A stretch of 64,000 nt of DNA from a virus: positions 1 through 64,000 of the IMG/VR virus record IMGVR_UViG_3300037010_000793. One strand, written 5' to 3'. Both the position numbers and the translations under genes were made by a program. The stretch's first letter is position 1, and the number at the start of each line of letters is the position of its first letter. A model generated the notes under the pieces. That model saw only the letters and a program-made list of their open reading frames with translations. It did no database searches and was not told the DNA's origin. Of the stretch, positions 1 to 9,255 are shown piece by piece.

Positions 1-239
1 TTAGATAACGTTTTAATTGGATTTGCTGTTGGAATATCAAAAGCAATTTCATTTTTTATGTTATAAATGAATTGATCTGAGATATTATCTAAATCTAAAC
101 GTGAAATAACGTCAGATGCAGAAGTACTCTTGATAAACAAGATATACTGCCTGAATAGCTCAGTAAATTCTGGATACTGAGCTACTATCGAATCAGGTAT
201 GAAACGATCCAACGATGATATTTGATTCAAATAATTCAC
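1..239 (-). CDS. Baseplate wedge gp7-like protein, N-terminal part
   Basis: The gene enters from a GTG start at 239 and runs off the left edge, leaving about 79 residues visible. The start is preceded by an AGGT-type ribosome site and lies 11 bases after the gp6 stop. The visible part has the pattern FIPDSIVAQYPEFTELFRQY, typical of the N-terminus of T4-type baseplate wedge and initiator proteins (gp7 family), in which a short helix is followed by a tyrosine-rich FxxFxxxY segment. T4 also places gene 7 after gene 6. Only the N-terminus is seen, so another long baseplate or fibre protein is possible. Confidence 0.6.
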   Translation of the reverse strand, partial: MNYLNQISSLDRFIPDSIVAQYPEFTELFRQYILFIKSTSASDVISRLDLDNISDQFIYNIKNEIAFDIPTANPIKTLS

Positions 240-249
240 TATTTTCTAC

Positions 250-1989
250 CTAGTTAACAGGAGTTTCGATCCAGCTGTACGTATCAGAGTCAATTAATAG
301 TAACTCATTATTGGTTTTAATAAACGGGCTTACAGTTGTAAACGTTAACGATATAACTCCATTATTTAATGGATACGAAATAATGCTATAGGTAACAGTA
401 CCTCTTAAACAATCAATAACACAAAAATCATTACCGTAAACAGTAGAACCGCAGGTAACTATATCACCGACAACTGTTTTGGTTACGGTTCCGCAATTAG
501 AAGAAAACACAATACTGTTAGCATTTATTTGATTACCAATATTAACAATCTTCGATAACGGATCACCTAAGTATTGTGTATCCATAGTTACGCTAAATAC
601 TACACTACTACTTACAATACTACGATCACTGCTATCTACTGTTGACTGAATTCTTGAAATAGGAAGATACGTATTGAACCGAATAATTTCAGAGTCATAA
701 AGCGCTTTAATATTAGCAACTATGTTAGACTTGATAACCCCCATATCGCTATCTAGTTTATCTTTATCATAAAAAATAGTTATGTTATGATTAACTTTCA
801 AATAAATAGGATCAAGCAGCACAGGTCTAATACCGCCGACAATGTAATTTATAGAAATACTTTTTAGAATTTGGTTTTTGACGTCTTGTTGCAGATACGG
901 CGATGTTCTATACTCTCTTGGTTGGACACACATATATACATGACCAAGCCGTGTAAAGTCAAACGACGCGTCATCATTCAAATCCCATGAATTTGCGTGC
1001 AATACAGTATTATAGAATATTGATTCAAGAATATACGCGTAATCTTTAACAGTTGTTGCTCTTTTCTGGGTAACTGTATTGTATAAAGTATTCTTTCTAA
1101 TATCTTCTATTGATTCGCGATTAGCACCACCTGATGGAGTAGATACAACATTGATTGAAATATACTTAGTATAGTTAATGTTATTACTAATGAATGTTGA
1201 ACTATACGAGATATTGACAGGAGCTACACCTGCATTAGCGTTAGGTCCAATCGATTCGAGATATGTAATACTGACCGTTGCATTGTTATTAGGACGGGCT
1301 GATACTACACCATCGCCAAAATAAATTTCAAACAATCCATTTGAATTTTCACGTAGATAGTAAACTTTAGATTCAGCCGCGTGCAGAATACCGTCAATAG
1401 CATATTCCCAAGAGATGCCGTCAATACTGACGCGTATCGTTTTTGTATCACAGTTTAACGGCATAACAATGGCGCTTTGCTCATTAAATGGTATATTAAG
1501 CTCTCGTTGAACACCTTCGTACAATACGATGTTTGATAACGATAAATCTCCAAACGAGTTATAAATCGTGTAGCTTTTTAAAGTGCTAAACGTCATTAGT
1601 TTGTCCAGCAATTTAACAGAGAAAATTGAATTAATTGGAACGGTTACTTGCTCAGGTAATGCTAATCCATCAGCTATAATAGAAGCTGTATCTAACGTAA
1701 TACCGATAGTCATAGTAGCTGACGTTCTAGATGAAGGAATATAACCTTTTGACTTAGCGTTAGCAACTACGTTTTCTCTTAGCGTTGCTGTATCTAAGAA
1801 TGATTCATTCAACGCAAACGAATTATATACATTTGTGAAGTAAGCAGAGTACGCTAACATATCAACCAAATACGATATGTTACTACCACCAAAGTTAATA
1901 TCTGAGAACCGAGGATTACTTGAAATAAAGTCAATCAGGTTTTGCTTAATACCATCATATGATATAAGGGATAAGTCTTGTTGCAACAT
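250..1989 (-). CDS. 6: Baseplate wedge protein gp6-like (baseplate J family)
   Basis: A 579-residue protein compared with about 660 in T4 gp6. The N-terminus carries the family signature of a cell-puncturing baseplate wedge: SYLVDMLAYSAYFTNVYNSF followed by ESFLDTATLRENVVANAKSKG, close to the gp6/J pattern. The central part (about residues 230-330) matches the Baseplate_J core, including GGANRESIEDIRKN. gp6 forms the dimeric ring of the wedge around the hub and holds gp25 and gp53. It is 20 bases downstream of the gp25 gene and just upstream of a gp7-like gene, as in T4-type baseplate operons. The stop is TAG. Confidence 0.9.
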   Translation of the reverse strand: MLQQDLSLISYDGIKQNLIDFISSNPRFSDINFGGSNISYLVDMLAYSAYFTNVYNSFALNESFLDTATLRENVVANAKSKGYIPSSRTSATMTIGITLDTASIIADGLALPEQVTVPINSIFSVKLLDKLMTFSTLKSYTIYNSFGDLSLSNIVLYEGVQRELNIPFNEQSAIVMPLNCDTKTIRVSIDGISWEYAIDGILHAAESKVYYLRENSNGLFEIYFGDGVVSARPNNNATVSITYLESIGPNANAGVAPVNISYSSTFISNNINYTKYISINVVSTPSGGANRESIEDIRKNTLYNTVTQKRATTVKDYAYILESIFYNTVLHANSWDLNDDASFDFTRLGHVYMCVQPREYRTSPYLQQDVKNQILKSISINYIVGGIRPVLLDPIYLKVNHNITIFYDKDKLDSDMGVIKSNIVANIKALYDSEIIRFNTYLPISRIQSTVDSSDRSIVSSSVVFSVTMDTQYLGDPLSKIVNIGNQINANSIVFSSNCGTVTKTVVGDIVTCGSTVYGNDFCVIDCLRGTVTYSIISYPLNNGVISLTFTTVSPFIKTNNELLLIDSDTYSWIETPVN

Positions 1990-2008
1990 TTATCAGTAAT
2001 CCTTTATT

Positions 2009-2392
2009 TTATCTATTTAGTGCGATAGCCATAGTAAAACCGCCAGCTGTGTTAGACTGCTTAATGACATATTCTATTTTAATTTTAATTTCATTAGAAT
2101 CGTAACTGCCAATAACGTCAACAGACGCCAATATAACTCTAGGTTCGTATTTATTAATGCAATATTCAACTTGGTCTTGAATTTGACTTACTAAAATCGG
2201 AGTATACAATTCACCGATCAAATCTTTAATAATAGTTCCCTTATCTCTTGCAAATGGAATTGAACCATCCTTCGTTAGAATTAAATTACGAATAGCATTA
2301 TTAATTGCAGCGCTATCAATTAAACGAGAAATGTCTTTTGTTACTGGATGTAGCACAGTAATATCAAAATTTGGATCAGTGTAAACAGCCAT
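2009..2392 (-). CDS. 25: Baseplate wedge protein gp25-like
   Basis: A 127-residue protein, close to T4 gp25 (132). It has the GPW/gp25 signature: NAIRNLILTKDGSIPFARDKG at residues 31-51 followed by a conserved hydrophobic segment and EPRVILASVDV near residue 84. gp25 is a sheath-like component of the wedge that nucleates contraction of the tail sheath. It is 11 bases after the gp5-like gene and 20 bases before gp6. Confidence 0.9.
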   Translation of the reverse strand: MAVYTDPNFDITVLHPVTKDISRLIDSAAINNAIRNLILTKDGSIPFARDKGTIIKDLIGELYTPILVSQIQDQVEYCINKYEPRVILASVDVIGSYDSNEIKIKIEYVIKQSNTAGGFTMAIALNR

Positions 2393-2402
2393 AATTACTC
2401 TT

Positions 2403-3233
2403 TTAATTAAGTTGAATTGCAGAAGCAGTTATTTTAGTAGCACCGCTAGACGTTAGATTATTGGCGCTTGAATTTGTAGTAATATTACCGCCAACAGTTA
2501 ACGTACAATTTCCTGTAATATTTATATTCATGTCTGCACCAATTGTTATTGTTTGTGATCCACCAACAACATGTTTACCCTCACCAGTAACATGATTATA
2601 ATTTGATCCGCTAGTTCTATGTACAATGTCTCCGCTAGCTTGCATTTCGGTATATGTACCTGATTTATGCCAAACCATAATACGCTCATGACCTGGTGTA
2701 TCATCTAATTCAATAACGTGCCCTGATAACGTTTCTGTTACTTGATTATAAGGATATACAGCAGCATAAGAACTAGCGGGGAACCCGTTTGAAGTATCTT
2801 TATTAGCGTTAATAGTGCTTCCTAGATTTGCGCCTCTACCGAGCCGGTTTGTGTCAGGCTCACTCATTCTGCTTTTTATTGGTAGTTTACCAGTCTTGTC
2901 TTTAAATGTGTTAGGGTAGTTGCTGATTTGATCTGAGCTGATACCCTGAATAACTCCAGTGACTAATGGTATTTGTTGATCAACACCGTCAAGAAACGAT
3001 ACGGTTACAATAGATGAATTTTTCAATCCATGAATTGTTGTACCAATGCCAGTCACCCCGGCGCTTGTACATGGCATTTGCACCAAAGCCCATATTAAAT
3101 CATCATTTGATAGCTCGGTAGCATTTGATTCGTTAAAGCCGAATAATCTAACTTTAACTCTATTAGCCTTTAGCGGGTCATTAATATCTACAACGGTGCC
3201 CATGTATATTGAAAAGTCATTTGGTGTTATCAT
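2403..3233 (-). CDS. 5: Baseplate central spike protein gp5-like, no lysozyme domain
   Basis: A 276-residue protein. Residues 1-95 look like the gp5/VgrG OB-fold domain (MGTVVDINDPLKANRVKVRL, then TVSFLDGVDQQIPLVTGVIQ). The end is a short beta-helix spike with repeated glycine and threonine strands (residues about 205-260). T4 gp5 has 575 residues because a lysozyme domain sits between these parts. That domain is missing here, so the spike punctures without its own muralytic enzyme. The start overlaps the stop of the gp27-like gene by 4 bases (ATGA), implying translational coupling. gp5 and gp27 form the tail hub tip. Confidence 0.82.
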   Translation of the reverse strand: MITPNDFSIYMGTVVDINDPLKANRVKVRLFGFNESNATELSNDDLIWALVQMPCTSAGVTGIGTTIHGLKNSSIVTVSFLDGVDQQIPLVTGVIQGISSDQISNYPNTFKDKTGKLPIKSRMSEPDTNRLGRGANLGSTINANKDTSNGFPASSYAAVYPYNQVTETLSGHVIELDDTPGHERIMVWHKSGTYTEMQASGDIVHRTSGSNYNHVTGEGKHVVGGSQTITIGADMNINITGNCTLTVGGNITTNSSANNLTSSGATKITASAIQLN

Positions 3234-4393
3234 TTATGTAACCTCTTCAAGTACAATCTCTGGAAAAAAGTATCACCTAACATATGAATACACTTTGAAA
3301 TAACGTATCTACCATCTAAGAACGGTTCGTCTTCTTTTTTACCATCTTTATTAACCTTAACAGAAAGAGTCTTGAGTGTTACACACTTTCCAATAACGTT
3401 TGCATTATTACCTGGCACTTTTATCGATATTACTAAATCGTTAAATGTCTTATCAATAATATATCTTCCTTGGATTATATCGTCAAGGTGGGTATTATCA
3501 AATCCAGGAACAGCATTACCGTACGAGTACCTAAACAACCTTGTTGTGTTTGGCGTAATATTTTCATTCACTGTCTGTCTACCTGTATCATTAGTCTTTA
3601 CTTGGCCTGGAATGTATTTCTTACTAAACGGGTCAAACATACTAAGCTTGGAAGAATAACCTAAATTGTTCATCTCAATAAAATCACCGTTACTCTCGAT
3701 CTTAAATTCATCATACATGATATGACTTAACGAAAATTGATCTGTGTCAGTCTTAGCGATAAACGTCATGACCTCTTTTTCTTTTAAAGTATCAACAATG
3801 TTTGACAATACATACTTGAAAGGAGTTTTGTAAAATCTATAGCCAACACCATCTGATTTTTTAGATATCGCTCGCGAGCATAGAAAATCAACAATGTTGT
3901 TGCCTGACCAACTATTAAAGACAAAATTCATATTCCATTTAGTTTCATCTAATTCTATAGGTAGCTTAGACTTTATATGGTTTGAAACAAAACTCTTTAA
4001 TTGATCGGTGATAGTACCATTTGAACCTAGACTATAGTACGCGATCATTTTGGGATAGTCAATATCAACCAAATCAAGCTGATAGTATCTTGCACCACTA
4101 TTATCGCTGCTTGTCTCTTTGATAACTGAAACAATCATTTGGTGATTATAAGCTAGTTTTGAATCACCTACTTGATATGTAACATCAATCTGCTCCCCTC
4201 CTCTTATTTGATACTTAGCGAAGAAGTCGTATCGGTCTAAAATGTTAATCGCAGCAATAGGAGTAACACGTTCAATATCATAGTCTATAGTCATGCCATG
4301 AAACATTTCAGTGATTATATACTTGACTTTGTTAATAACCATGCTTATTTCTGTGAGACTATAACCGCCTCTTGATTTAATTAACTCTGCCAT
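3230..4393 (-). CDS. 27: Baseplate hub protein gp27-like
   Basis: A 387-residue protein, almost the length of T4 gp27 (391). Beta-rich segments such as QIRGGEQIDVTYQVG (residues about 63-77) and the late stretch GRYVISKCIHM fit the hub fold shared by gp27 and phage Mu gp44/late-control D proteins. The assignment rests mainly on length, this fold-like pattern and position: it lies between gp53-like and gp5-like genes, overlapping each by 1 to 4 bases. gp27 makes the trimeric collar that carries the gp5 spike. Confidence 0.7.
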   Translation of the reverse strand: MAELIKSRGGYSLTEISMVINKVKYIITEMFHGMTIDYDIERVTPIAAINILDRYDFFAKYQIRGGEQIDVTYQVGDSKLAYNHQMIVSVIKETSSDNSGARYYQLDLVDIDYPKMIAYYSLGSNGTITDQLKSFVSNHIKSKLPIELDETKWNMNFVFNSWSGNNIVDFLCSRAISKKSDGVGYRFYKTPFKYVLSNIVDTLKEKEVMTFIAKTDTDQFSLSHIMYDEFKIESNGDFIEMNNLGYSSKLSMFDPFSKKYIPGQVKTNDTGRQTVNENITPNTTRLFRYSYGNAVPGFDNTHLDDIIQGRYIIDKTFNDLVISIKVPGNNANVIGKCVTLKTLSVKVNKDGKKEDEPFLDGRYVISKCIHMLGDTFFQRLYLKRLHK

Positions 4394-5196
4394 TATAACC
4401 CGCTATCTTCTAAATATTTTCTAACAACTTCCATTGCATCATTTTTATACTCTGGCGATATCATGTTGATGAATCGTTTACTATCATTAACAGCAGCTTC
4501 GTACTGATAAAACGTATATGAAATGACTCTATCTATAGGAGCAAATGCTGGATTTTGGAAATAAACTGCACCATTGTATACATAGTGTCTAATCGAATCA
4601 CCATACTTAATATTATCAAACTCTTGATCCGGTATAATATCACTAACTGGTTCAACATACCCAGCTTCGAAGTATCCTTCAGTTACATACACATTTTTAG
4701 ACGCTTTACTAGATACCGGCACATAAGAATCAACTAGCTTATAATAAAGACTGGGTTTATCAACCCATCTTGATAAAATCACTTGTTTTCTAGTATAATC
4801 GATTTCAGTTATAGGAACAATTTCACCTGTGCTAATATCAGTTGCAATTAGCTCAATAGAAGGTTCATCTGGGAATAGCTTAAACGAGGAGCTTAACTTC
4901 AAACATGATACACCGTATGTAGCTTCTACGTATTCCAACAATGATTGAGCAGATCTAGGTTCATTGAATACGAGACCAGGGTTAACCAAATAAATCAACC
5001 AATACAAGCGATCATCATCGTATAGTTTATACGCAATATCGTTTACAGTCTCAGACTCATTAATGTAATATGATGACAGATATTTTGACATATCATTAGT
5101 TACTTTAATAGTCGTCGATATATCTACCAGCTTTAAACCATTTACTTCTGCAGTTTTGAATAAATCAAAATAATCATACATATTTTTGTTGTCCAA
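4393..5196 (-). CDS. 53: Baseplate wedge protein gp53-like
   Basis: A 267-residue protein with the gp53/LysM-like pattern near residues 40-75: SSYYINESETVNDIAYKLYD, then RLYWLIYLVNPG. T4 gp53 (196 residues) uses this domain to join adjacent wedges around the hub. This version has an extra C-terminal domain. It is in tight register with its neighbours (0 to 1 base spacing), so it is cotranslated with the gp48-like and gp27-like genes. Confidence 0.8.
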   Translation of the reverse strand: MDNKNMYDYFDLFKTAEVNGLKLVDISTTIKVTNDMSKYLSSYYINESETVNDIAYKLYDDDRLYWLIYLVNPGLVFNEPRSAQSLLEYVEATYGVSCLKLSSSFKLFPDEPSIELIATDISTGEIVPITEIDYTRKQVILSRWVDKPSLYYKLVDSYVPVSSKASKNVYVTEGYFEAGYVEPVSDIIPDQEFDNIKYGDSIRHYVYNGAVYFQNPAFAPIDRVISYTFYQYEAAVNDSKRFINMISPEYKNDAMEVVRKYLEDSGL

Positions 5197-6066
5197 TTAT
5201 ATCGGGAAATTTACGCCAGGTGTGTCATTGGAATTATCAACGTTAGCACCCGCAGCTGCTGAATCTTTAGCTGAAGGTGGATTAACTACATCGTTATTAT
5301 CGCTTGAGAATAATTTACCAACAGCCTTTAATCTTTCAAACCCACCAATTCGCTTGCTTTGCGCCGATAACGACTTGGTCATCTCTCTCATAGATAACGT
5401 AATAGTGACCATGGTGGGTTCACCATTTAGAAAACTTGACCAAGTTGATCCACCGTTGTACGTTACTGACATGTTTTCACAAACCCAATTAGCTTCTGTA
5501 GCTGGCTTGAGATAATCAAATGTATCAGAATTGCTTGGTGTTGTAAACTTAAGACCGAACGCATCCGGAAATGATAACGCTTGTGATTTTTCAAAACCTT
5601 GACGACTAGGTAAAATGCTAGATCTTAGGGTTGAGATAATTTCTGAAACAGTATCTGAATCTTTTTGACTTCGGGGCATCAAATCCCATGTTAACGTTAA
5701 TACTCGGAGATTCACGCCTTTGAATAACGGTGTAACGTTAGGATCAATAATAGTGCCTGTTGACAAAGATGCCATATCATATGAATAAGCAGATTCTAAC
5801 GCAACTTTTCCAGCGTGTTGCACCAAACCAGCGTAGTTCAAATCGACCGAAGTCGTTCGAACTTCACTAAAATTTAACATATAATTTTCGCCAAGACCTG
5901 AATTAGGCGGAGGTAAAACTATTGAACCATTTTGTTTATAATCAGGTCTAAAGTCATCACGAGTAGACGACTTAGTTAAATCTGTTAGCGATTTACCGCC
6001 TATTTTAAAAATGTTAATGGTAAAAAACGTAGAGCCTTTATAACCAACCGGGTATCTTAATTGCAT
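5197..6066 (-). CDS. 48: Baseplate tail-tube cap gp48-like
   Basis: A 289-residue protein (T4 gp48, 364). It shows the family stretch NLRVLTLTWDLMPRSQKDSD and, after it, SFPDAFGLKF, as in gp48 tail-tube junction proteins, followed by a beta-barrel tail-tube-like part (GGSTWSSFLNGEPTMVTITL). In T4, gp48 sits on the hub and starts tube polymerisation together with gp54. It follows the tape-measure gene by 6 bases, the T4 order 29-48. Confidence 0.75.
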   Translation of the reverse strand: MQLRYPVGYKGSTFFTINIFKIGGKSLTDLTKSSTRDDFRPDYKQNGSIVLPPPNSGLGENYMLNFSEVRTTSVDLNYAGLVQHAGKVALESAYSYDMASLSTGTIIDPNVTPLFKGVNLRVLTLTWDLMPRSQKDSDTVSEIISTLRSSILPSRQGFEKSQALSFPDAFGLKFTTPSNSDTFDYLKPATEANWVCENMSVTYNGGSTWSSFLNGEPTMVTITLSMREMTKSLSAQSKRIGGFERLKAVGKLFSSDNNDVVNPPSAKDSAAAGANVDNSNDTPGVNFPI

Positions 6067-6072
6067 GTGTTA

Positions 6073-7734
6073 TTATCTCATCGGCTTATTATTTTGTTGT
6101 GTATTGAATATGCTAATATTCGAACTATTGCTTGAACCACCAATATTAAGATTATTATTGCTTTGGTTGGATTGCTGTGTATTTAGTTGCGATTGTTTAG
6201 TATCTGCAAGGCGTCTAGATTCAGTAGTAACCGCAGTATCTAAACTTTCAACAGGCGATATTTGTTTAAAATCATATAAGTTGCTTTCGGGAACATCGTC
6301 AAGCTCAATTCTGCCAATATTATTAAGGTTTTTCTCTAATAGCTGTCTATTTGTTTGAATCTCTGTTTGACTATTACTAGTTTGACTATTACCAGATTGA
6401 CCATTACCTGTTAAATAATTGATCCATTTTTGAATCATAGTATTCTGTTCAGACTGTTGATCAGTACTACCTAAACCACTAACTTTATTTCTATCAAACT
6501 CTTCCTTAGTAACAAATGTCAGGTTTTCACCGTCTGAAACTAGTTTTTTAGCACCAGGTAAATTGCCAGCTGTGTTATTCCATAAGTCTGCAACACCATC
6601 TATAAGGAACTTCTTACCGTCCTTAATAACTTCTGATATTTTATCCATGTGATCAAATATATAATCAAATGCGTCGAATAATAGAAGTCCAATCGCAGCA
6701 ATACGACCAATCGGGGTTAGCTTCATTATCATCTTGCCAAGATTTTTAATCCAACCAAAAATCTTATCTTTAAGCATTACAACAGCACCTATTAAACCGA
6801 GCTCAATAGCGCTTAACAGTAAACCAACATTGGATAGTAAAGATGATGTGTACGGGTTAATTATTTTAGACGCCTCACCAACTATGAACGAAGTCTCTGG
6901 CTTTTTATCTTTTATAGCTGATACTTCACCTCTATCAACTGCTTCTTTATTATCCATAAGCTGTTCGTATGCTATATCTGCCATATTTTCTAGTACTTGG
7001 AATTGGCCTTCAATTGGTTCTCTAATACTCTCGATAGCCTTTAATTCACGCTCTACTAAATCAGTGTGTATAACTTCACCGGTATATATTTTTTCTAGTA
7101 CTTGGAATTGACCTTCAATTGGTTCTCTAATACCTTCAATGGTCTTTAGTTCTTTTGAATCTTTTGAACCTTCAATGGTCTTTAGTTCTTTTGAATCTTT
7201 TGAACCTTCAATGGTCTTTAGTTCTTTTGAACCTTCAATGGTCTTTAGTTCTTTTGAACCTTCAATGGTCTTTAGTTCTTTTGAATCTTTTGAACCTTCA
7301 ATGGTCTTTAGTTCGGTGCTATCACGTTTAGATTGATTTGAACATTTTAAATCTTCAACAGCCTTTAATAAGGCTGGCATCAGTTCAAGCGTTTTTAATT
7401 CATCAGCAATATCAAAACCGACCGCTTTTATTGTTGAATTGATATCACTAAGCGTTGTTTCTTGATGGGTTTGTTTTCCTTCTTTGCTTTCTTCTTTTGA
7501 CTTTTTCATGTTCTTGAAGTAGGCGCGAACATCGCTAAAAGCTGACACAAGTAAACGTCCAGCTGGGATTTCTTGAATTATTGAATCTTTAGCAGCATCA
7601 AGCATAGTAGATACTGTTTTTGGAATAAAGTTCTTTGCTTTATCTGCTCCACTTGCAGCTCGGGTACTGATATTAGCTTTTAGATCATATCTAATCTGTT
7701 TCAGCGTATCATTTATCTCAGTAAAAGTTGACAT
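6073..7734 (-). CDS. 29: Tape measure protein gp29-like, with internal tandem repeats
   Basis: A 553-residue protein, close to T4 gp29 (590), implying a tail of roughly T4 length if it is the ruler. The N-terminal half is helical and charged. Residues about 135-205 contain tandem KELKTIEGS repeats. Residues about 300-355 hold two hydrophobic segments (LLSNVGLLLSAIELGLIGAV and RIAAIGLLLFDAFDYIF) as in other tape measures. The C-terminus is glutamine and asparagine rich. Position supports it: zinc-binding gp26-like chaperone or hub genes are upstream, gp48 is downstream. I did not see residue-level similarity to gp29, so the name rests on size, composition and order. Confidence 0.6.
   Translation of the reverse strand: MSTFTEINDTLKQIRYDLKANISTRAASGADKAKNFIPKTVSTMLDAAKDSIIQEIPAGRLLVSAFSDVRAYFKNMKKSKEESKEGKQTHQETTLSDINSTIKAVGFDIADELKTLELMPALLKAVEDLKCSNQSKRDSTELKTIEGSKDSKELKTIEGSKELKTIEGSKELKTIEGSKDSKELKTIEGSKDSKELKTIEGIREPIEGQFQVLEKIYTGEVIHTDLVERELKAIESIREPIEGQFQVLENMADIAYEQLMDNKEAVDRGEVSAIKDKKPETSFIVGEASKIINPYTSSLLSNVGLLLSAIELGLIGAVVMLKDKIFGWIKNLGKMIMKLTPIGRIAAIGLLLFDAFDYIFDHMDKISEVIKDGKKFLIDGVADLWNNTAGNLPGAKKLVSDGENLTFVTKEEFDRNKVSGLGSTDQQSEQNTMIQKWINYLTGNGQSGNSQTSNSQTEIQTNRQLLEKNLNNIGRIELDDVPESNLYDFKQISPVESLDTAVTTESRRLADTKQSQLNTQQSNQSNNNLNIGGSSNSSNISIFNTQQNNKPMR
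7135..7315 (-). repeat. In-frame tandem repeat inside the tape-measure gene
   Basis: A 27-base unit (TTCAATGGTCTTTAGTTCTT followed by TTGAACC on the plus strand) is repeated with optional 15-base insertions, giving units of 27 and 42 bases, about six times. Both lengths are multiples of three, so the frame is kept. The protein reads as KELKTIEGS units, some with an additional KDS. A further KAIES and REPIEGQFQVLE duplication lies just beyond (6990-7130). Such repeats can change length by slippage. Confidence 0.9.
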
Positions 7735-7741
7735 TATCGAC

Positions 7742-8578
7742 TCACTTATTCTTTATTCTTGATTCTTCTTCTTTGATATACCCCAGAACTTCATTGATGT
7801 ATATCTTATATTCGAATGGCTTCATCTGTTCTATATCTGCGATGGATAAACCAAAATCTTTTGCTAATCTAAAACTGGTTTTATAAAACGTTGCTACATT
7901 AATATGAAACGTTGTTATTTTAAAAACATCAGCAATTCCTGATAAACTGATACTGTTCTTAGCATAGCAATGCGGACATATCCACTGCTTAGTTAATTGA
8001 TATTTATTATTACTATATAACCAATCCATAATATATTCAACATCACTGGAAACAAGAGACTCAATAAATTCGACAAGCTCATTAGATGAAACGTTGCTAA
8101 TATCAAATTCAACATCACCTGTTTTAATAATGTTGACAACGTATCTGATGTCAGTAATATCATTTTTAGCTTTAACTAAGTCAGATAAACTAATATGCTT
8201 TAACACGATACTAGTTTCTTCATCTACATTAACGATATTACTGACATTATTTTTTGTTAATTCAAAATCATCAAGACTTATTTTAAACGGAATATCAGTT
8301 TTGCATTCACGACACCCAACGCTAAGCTCGATAATAGAGCCACAACTAATGCGACATATCTGAACAAATACCCATTGGAATTCATCAACGCTAAGAGTAT
8401 CTGGATCTAATGTACTATAACTAGATATTACTTGACGCATCATTTCGATACAATCTTCTACCTTCGCTTGTTTATCAGACAACGCCATCCACTTGTATTC
8501 CTTCATGCTAAAGGGCGATACAAAAAAACTCCTACCGGAGATAGGAGTTTTTAGTGATGTTCTGAGCTCAACGCTCAT
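7742..8578 (-). CDS. Baseplate hub/tail assembly protein, gp26-like paralogue 1
   Basis: A 278-residue protein. It resembles the T4 gp26 baseplate hub family in its ending and in two cysteine pairs, CRECKTD near residue 90 and CPHCYAKN near residue 199, which look like a split zinc ribbon. It is paralogous to the next gene upstream: both share an FQ/IW(V/L)FxQI...S.G segment followed by a CxxC pair, a helical part ending LVSSDVEYIMDWLYSN, and a second CxxC. Genes of this kind lie beside the tape measure and may act as hub parts or tape-measure chaperones. The start overlaps the upstream stop by one base. Confidence 0.6.
   Translation of the reverse strand: MSVELRTSLKTPISGRSFFVSPFSMKEYKWMALSDKQAKVEDCIEMMRQVISSYSTLDPDTLSVDEFQWVFVQICRISCGSIIELSVGCRECKTDIPFKISLDDFELTKNNVSNIVNVDEETSIVLKHISLSDLVKAKNDITDIRYVVNIIKTGDVEFDISNVSSNELVEFIESLVSSDVEYIMDWLYSNNKYQLTKQWICPHCYAKNSISLSGIADVFKITTFHINVATFYKTSFRLAKDFGLSIADIEQMKPFEYKIYINEVLGYIKEEESRIKNK
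8524..8552. other. Strong hairpin with T-tract inside a coding sequence
   Basis: An 11-base perfect stem (AAAAACTCCTA / TAGGAGTTTTT) with a 7-base loop lies within codons 9-18 of the gp26-like paralogue. Both arms end in A or T tracts, so on either strand it looks like a rho-independent terminator. Whether it works while ribosomes translate the region is not known. Confidence 0.6.
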
Positions 8579-9246
8579 TAAGATACAAATTCCTTAATAC
8601 CATCTGCTGTAATTTCATTAACGTGACCGCATGAGTGGCAATTCCAGCTATGGGTTGCTGTGATGCTACCAGTATTCTTTACCCATGCTAATATAAGATT
8701 TAACTTATCTGATTCTAAAGAATCCATAAATTCAGATAGATCAGAATCACTGACGTCATTAGGTTTGTACACATCCACATCATCATAGATATAATCAATA
8801 ACACTTCTGAATAATGCAAGCTCATCAGTAAAGTTTAGAGTCATAACATCATTAATGTTTGGTGTCTTTAAGTATACACCGATATTATCAGTAAGCTCAA
8901 TTTGTGGATTCATCTTTTCTGGCGCAGTCACTTCAAATCGATTCAAATCGATTGTTGTTTCAGACGTTGAACCACAATTACTGCATTTAGCAGCTACTTT
9001 AACGTCGTATCCTAAAGATAAGCCACGGATTTGCAAGAATAACCAGCTAATCTCAATAACATTCAACTTTGAAACATCAGCGTCTGTGCATGACTCGATG
9101 ATCTTTACGATGACATTAAGCATATTATCATTATTGATTTCTTTCATCAACTTCTGATCTTTCAGCGTTATTTTAGACACGTTAACATCAATATTAGTAA
9201 TCGGTGTTTTGAATTTTGTATATTGTTTTTTAATTTTTGGTAGCAT
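8578..9246 (-). CDS. Baseplate hub/tail assembly protein, gp26-like paralogue 2
   Basis: A 222-residue protein, close to T4 gp26 (208). It has two CxxC pairs, CSNCGSTSE near residue 86 and CHSCGHVNE near residue 203, with NVIEISWLFLQIRGLSLGYD between. The C-terminal EFMDSLESDKLNLILAWV matches the same place in its paralogue downstream. Likely a hub subunit or a chaperone acting with the tape measure. Two adjacent copies suggest a duplication within the tail operon. Confidence 0.6.
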   Translation of the reverse strand: MLPKIKKQYTKFKTPITNIDVNVSKITLKDQKLMKEINNDNMLNVIVKIIESCTDADVSKLNVIEISWLFLQIRGLSLGYDVKVAAKCSNCGSTSETTIDLNRFEVTAPEKMNPQIELTDNIGVYLKTPNINDVMTLNFTDELALFRSVIDYIYDDVDVYKPNDVSDSDLSEFMDSLESDKLNLILAWVKNTGSITATHSWNCHSCGHVNEITADGIKEFVS

Positions 9247-9255
9247 GTTTGTTCC

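Noticed and set aside
3046-3659. Several plus-strand ORFs over gp5 and gp27
   Set aside because: They overlap clear minus-strand structural genes entirely and have no plus-strand signals.
7139-7336. Plus-strand ORF of FESFEPSMVFSS repeats
   Set aside because: It is the opposite-strand shadow of the tape-measure repeats; no ribosome site or promoter on the plus strand.
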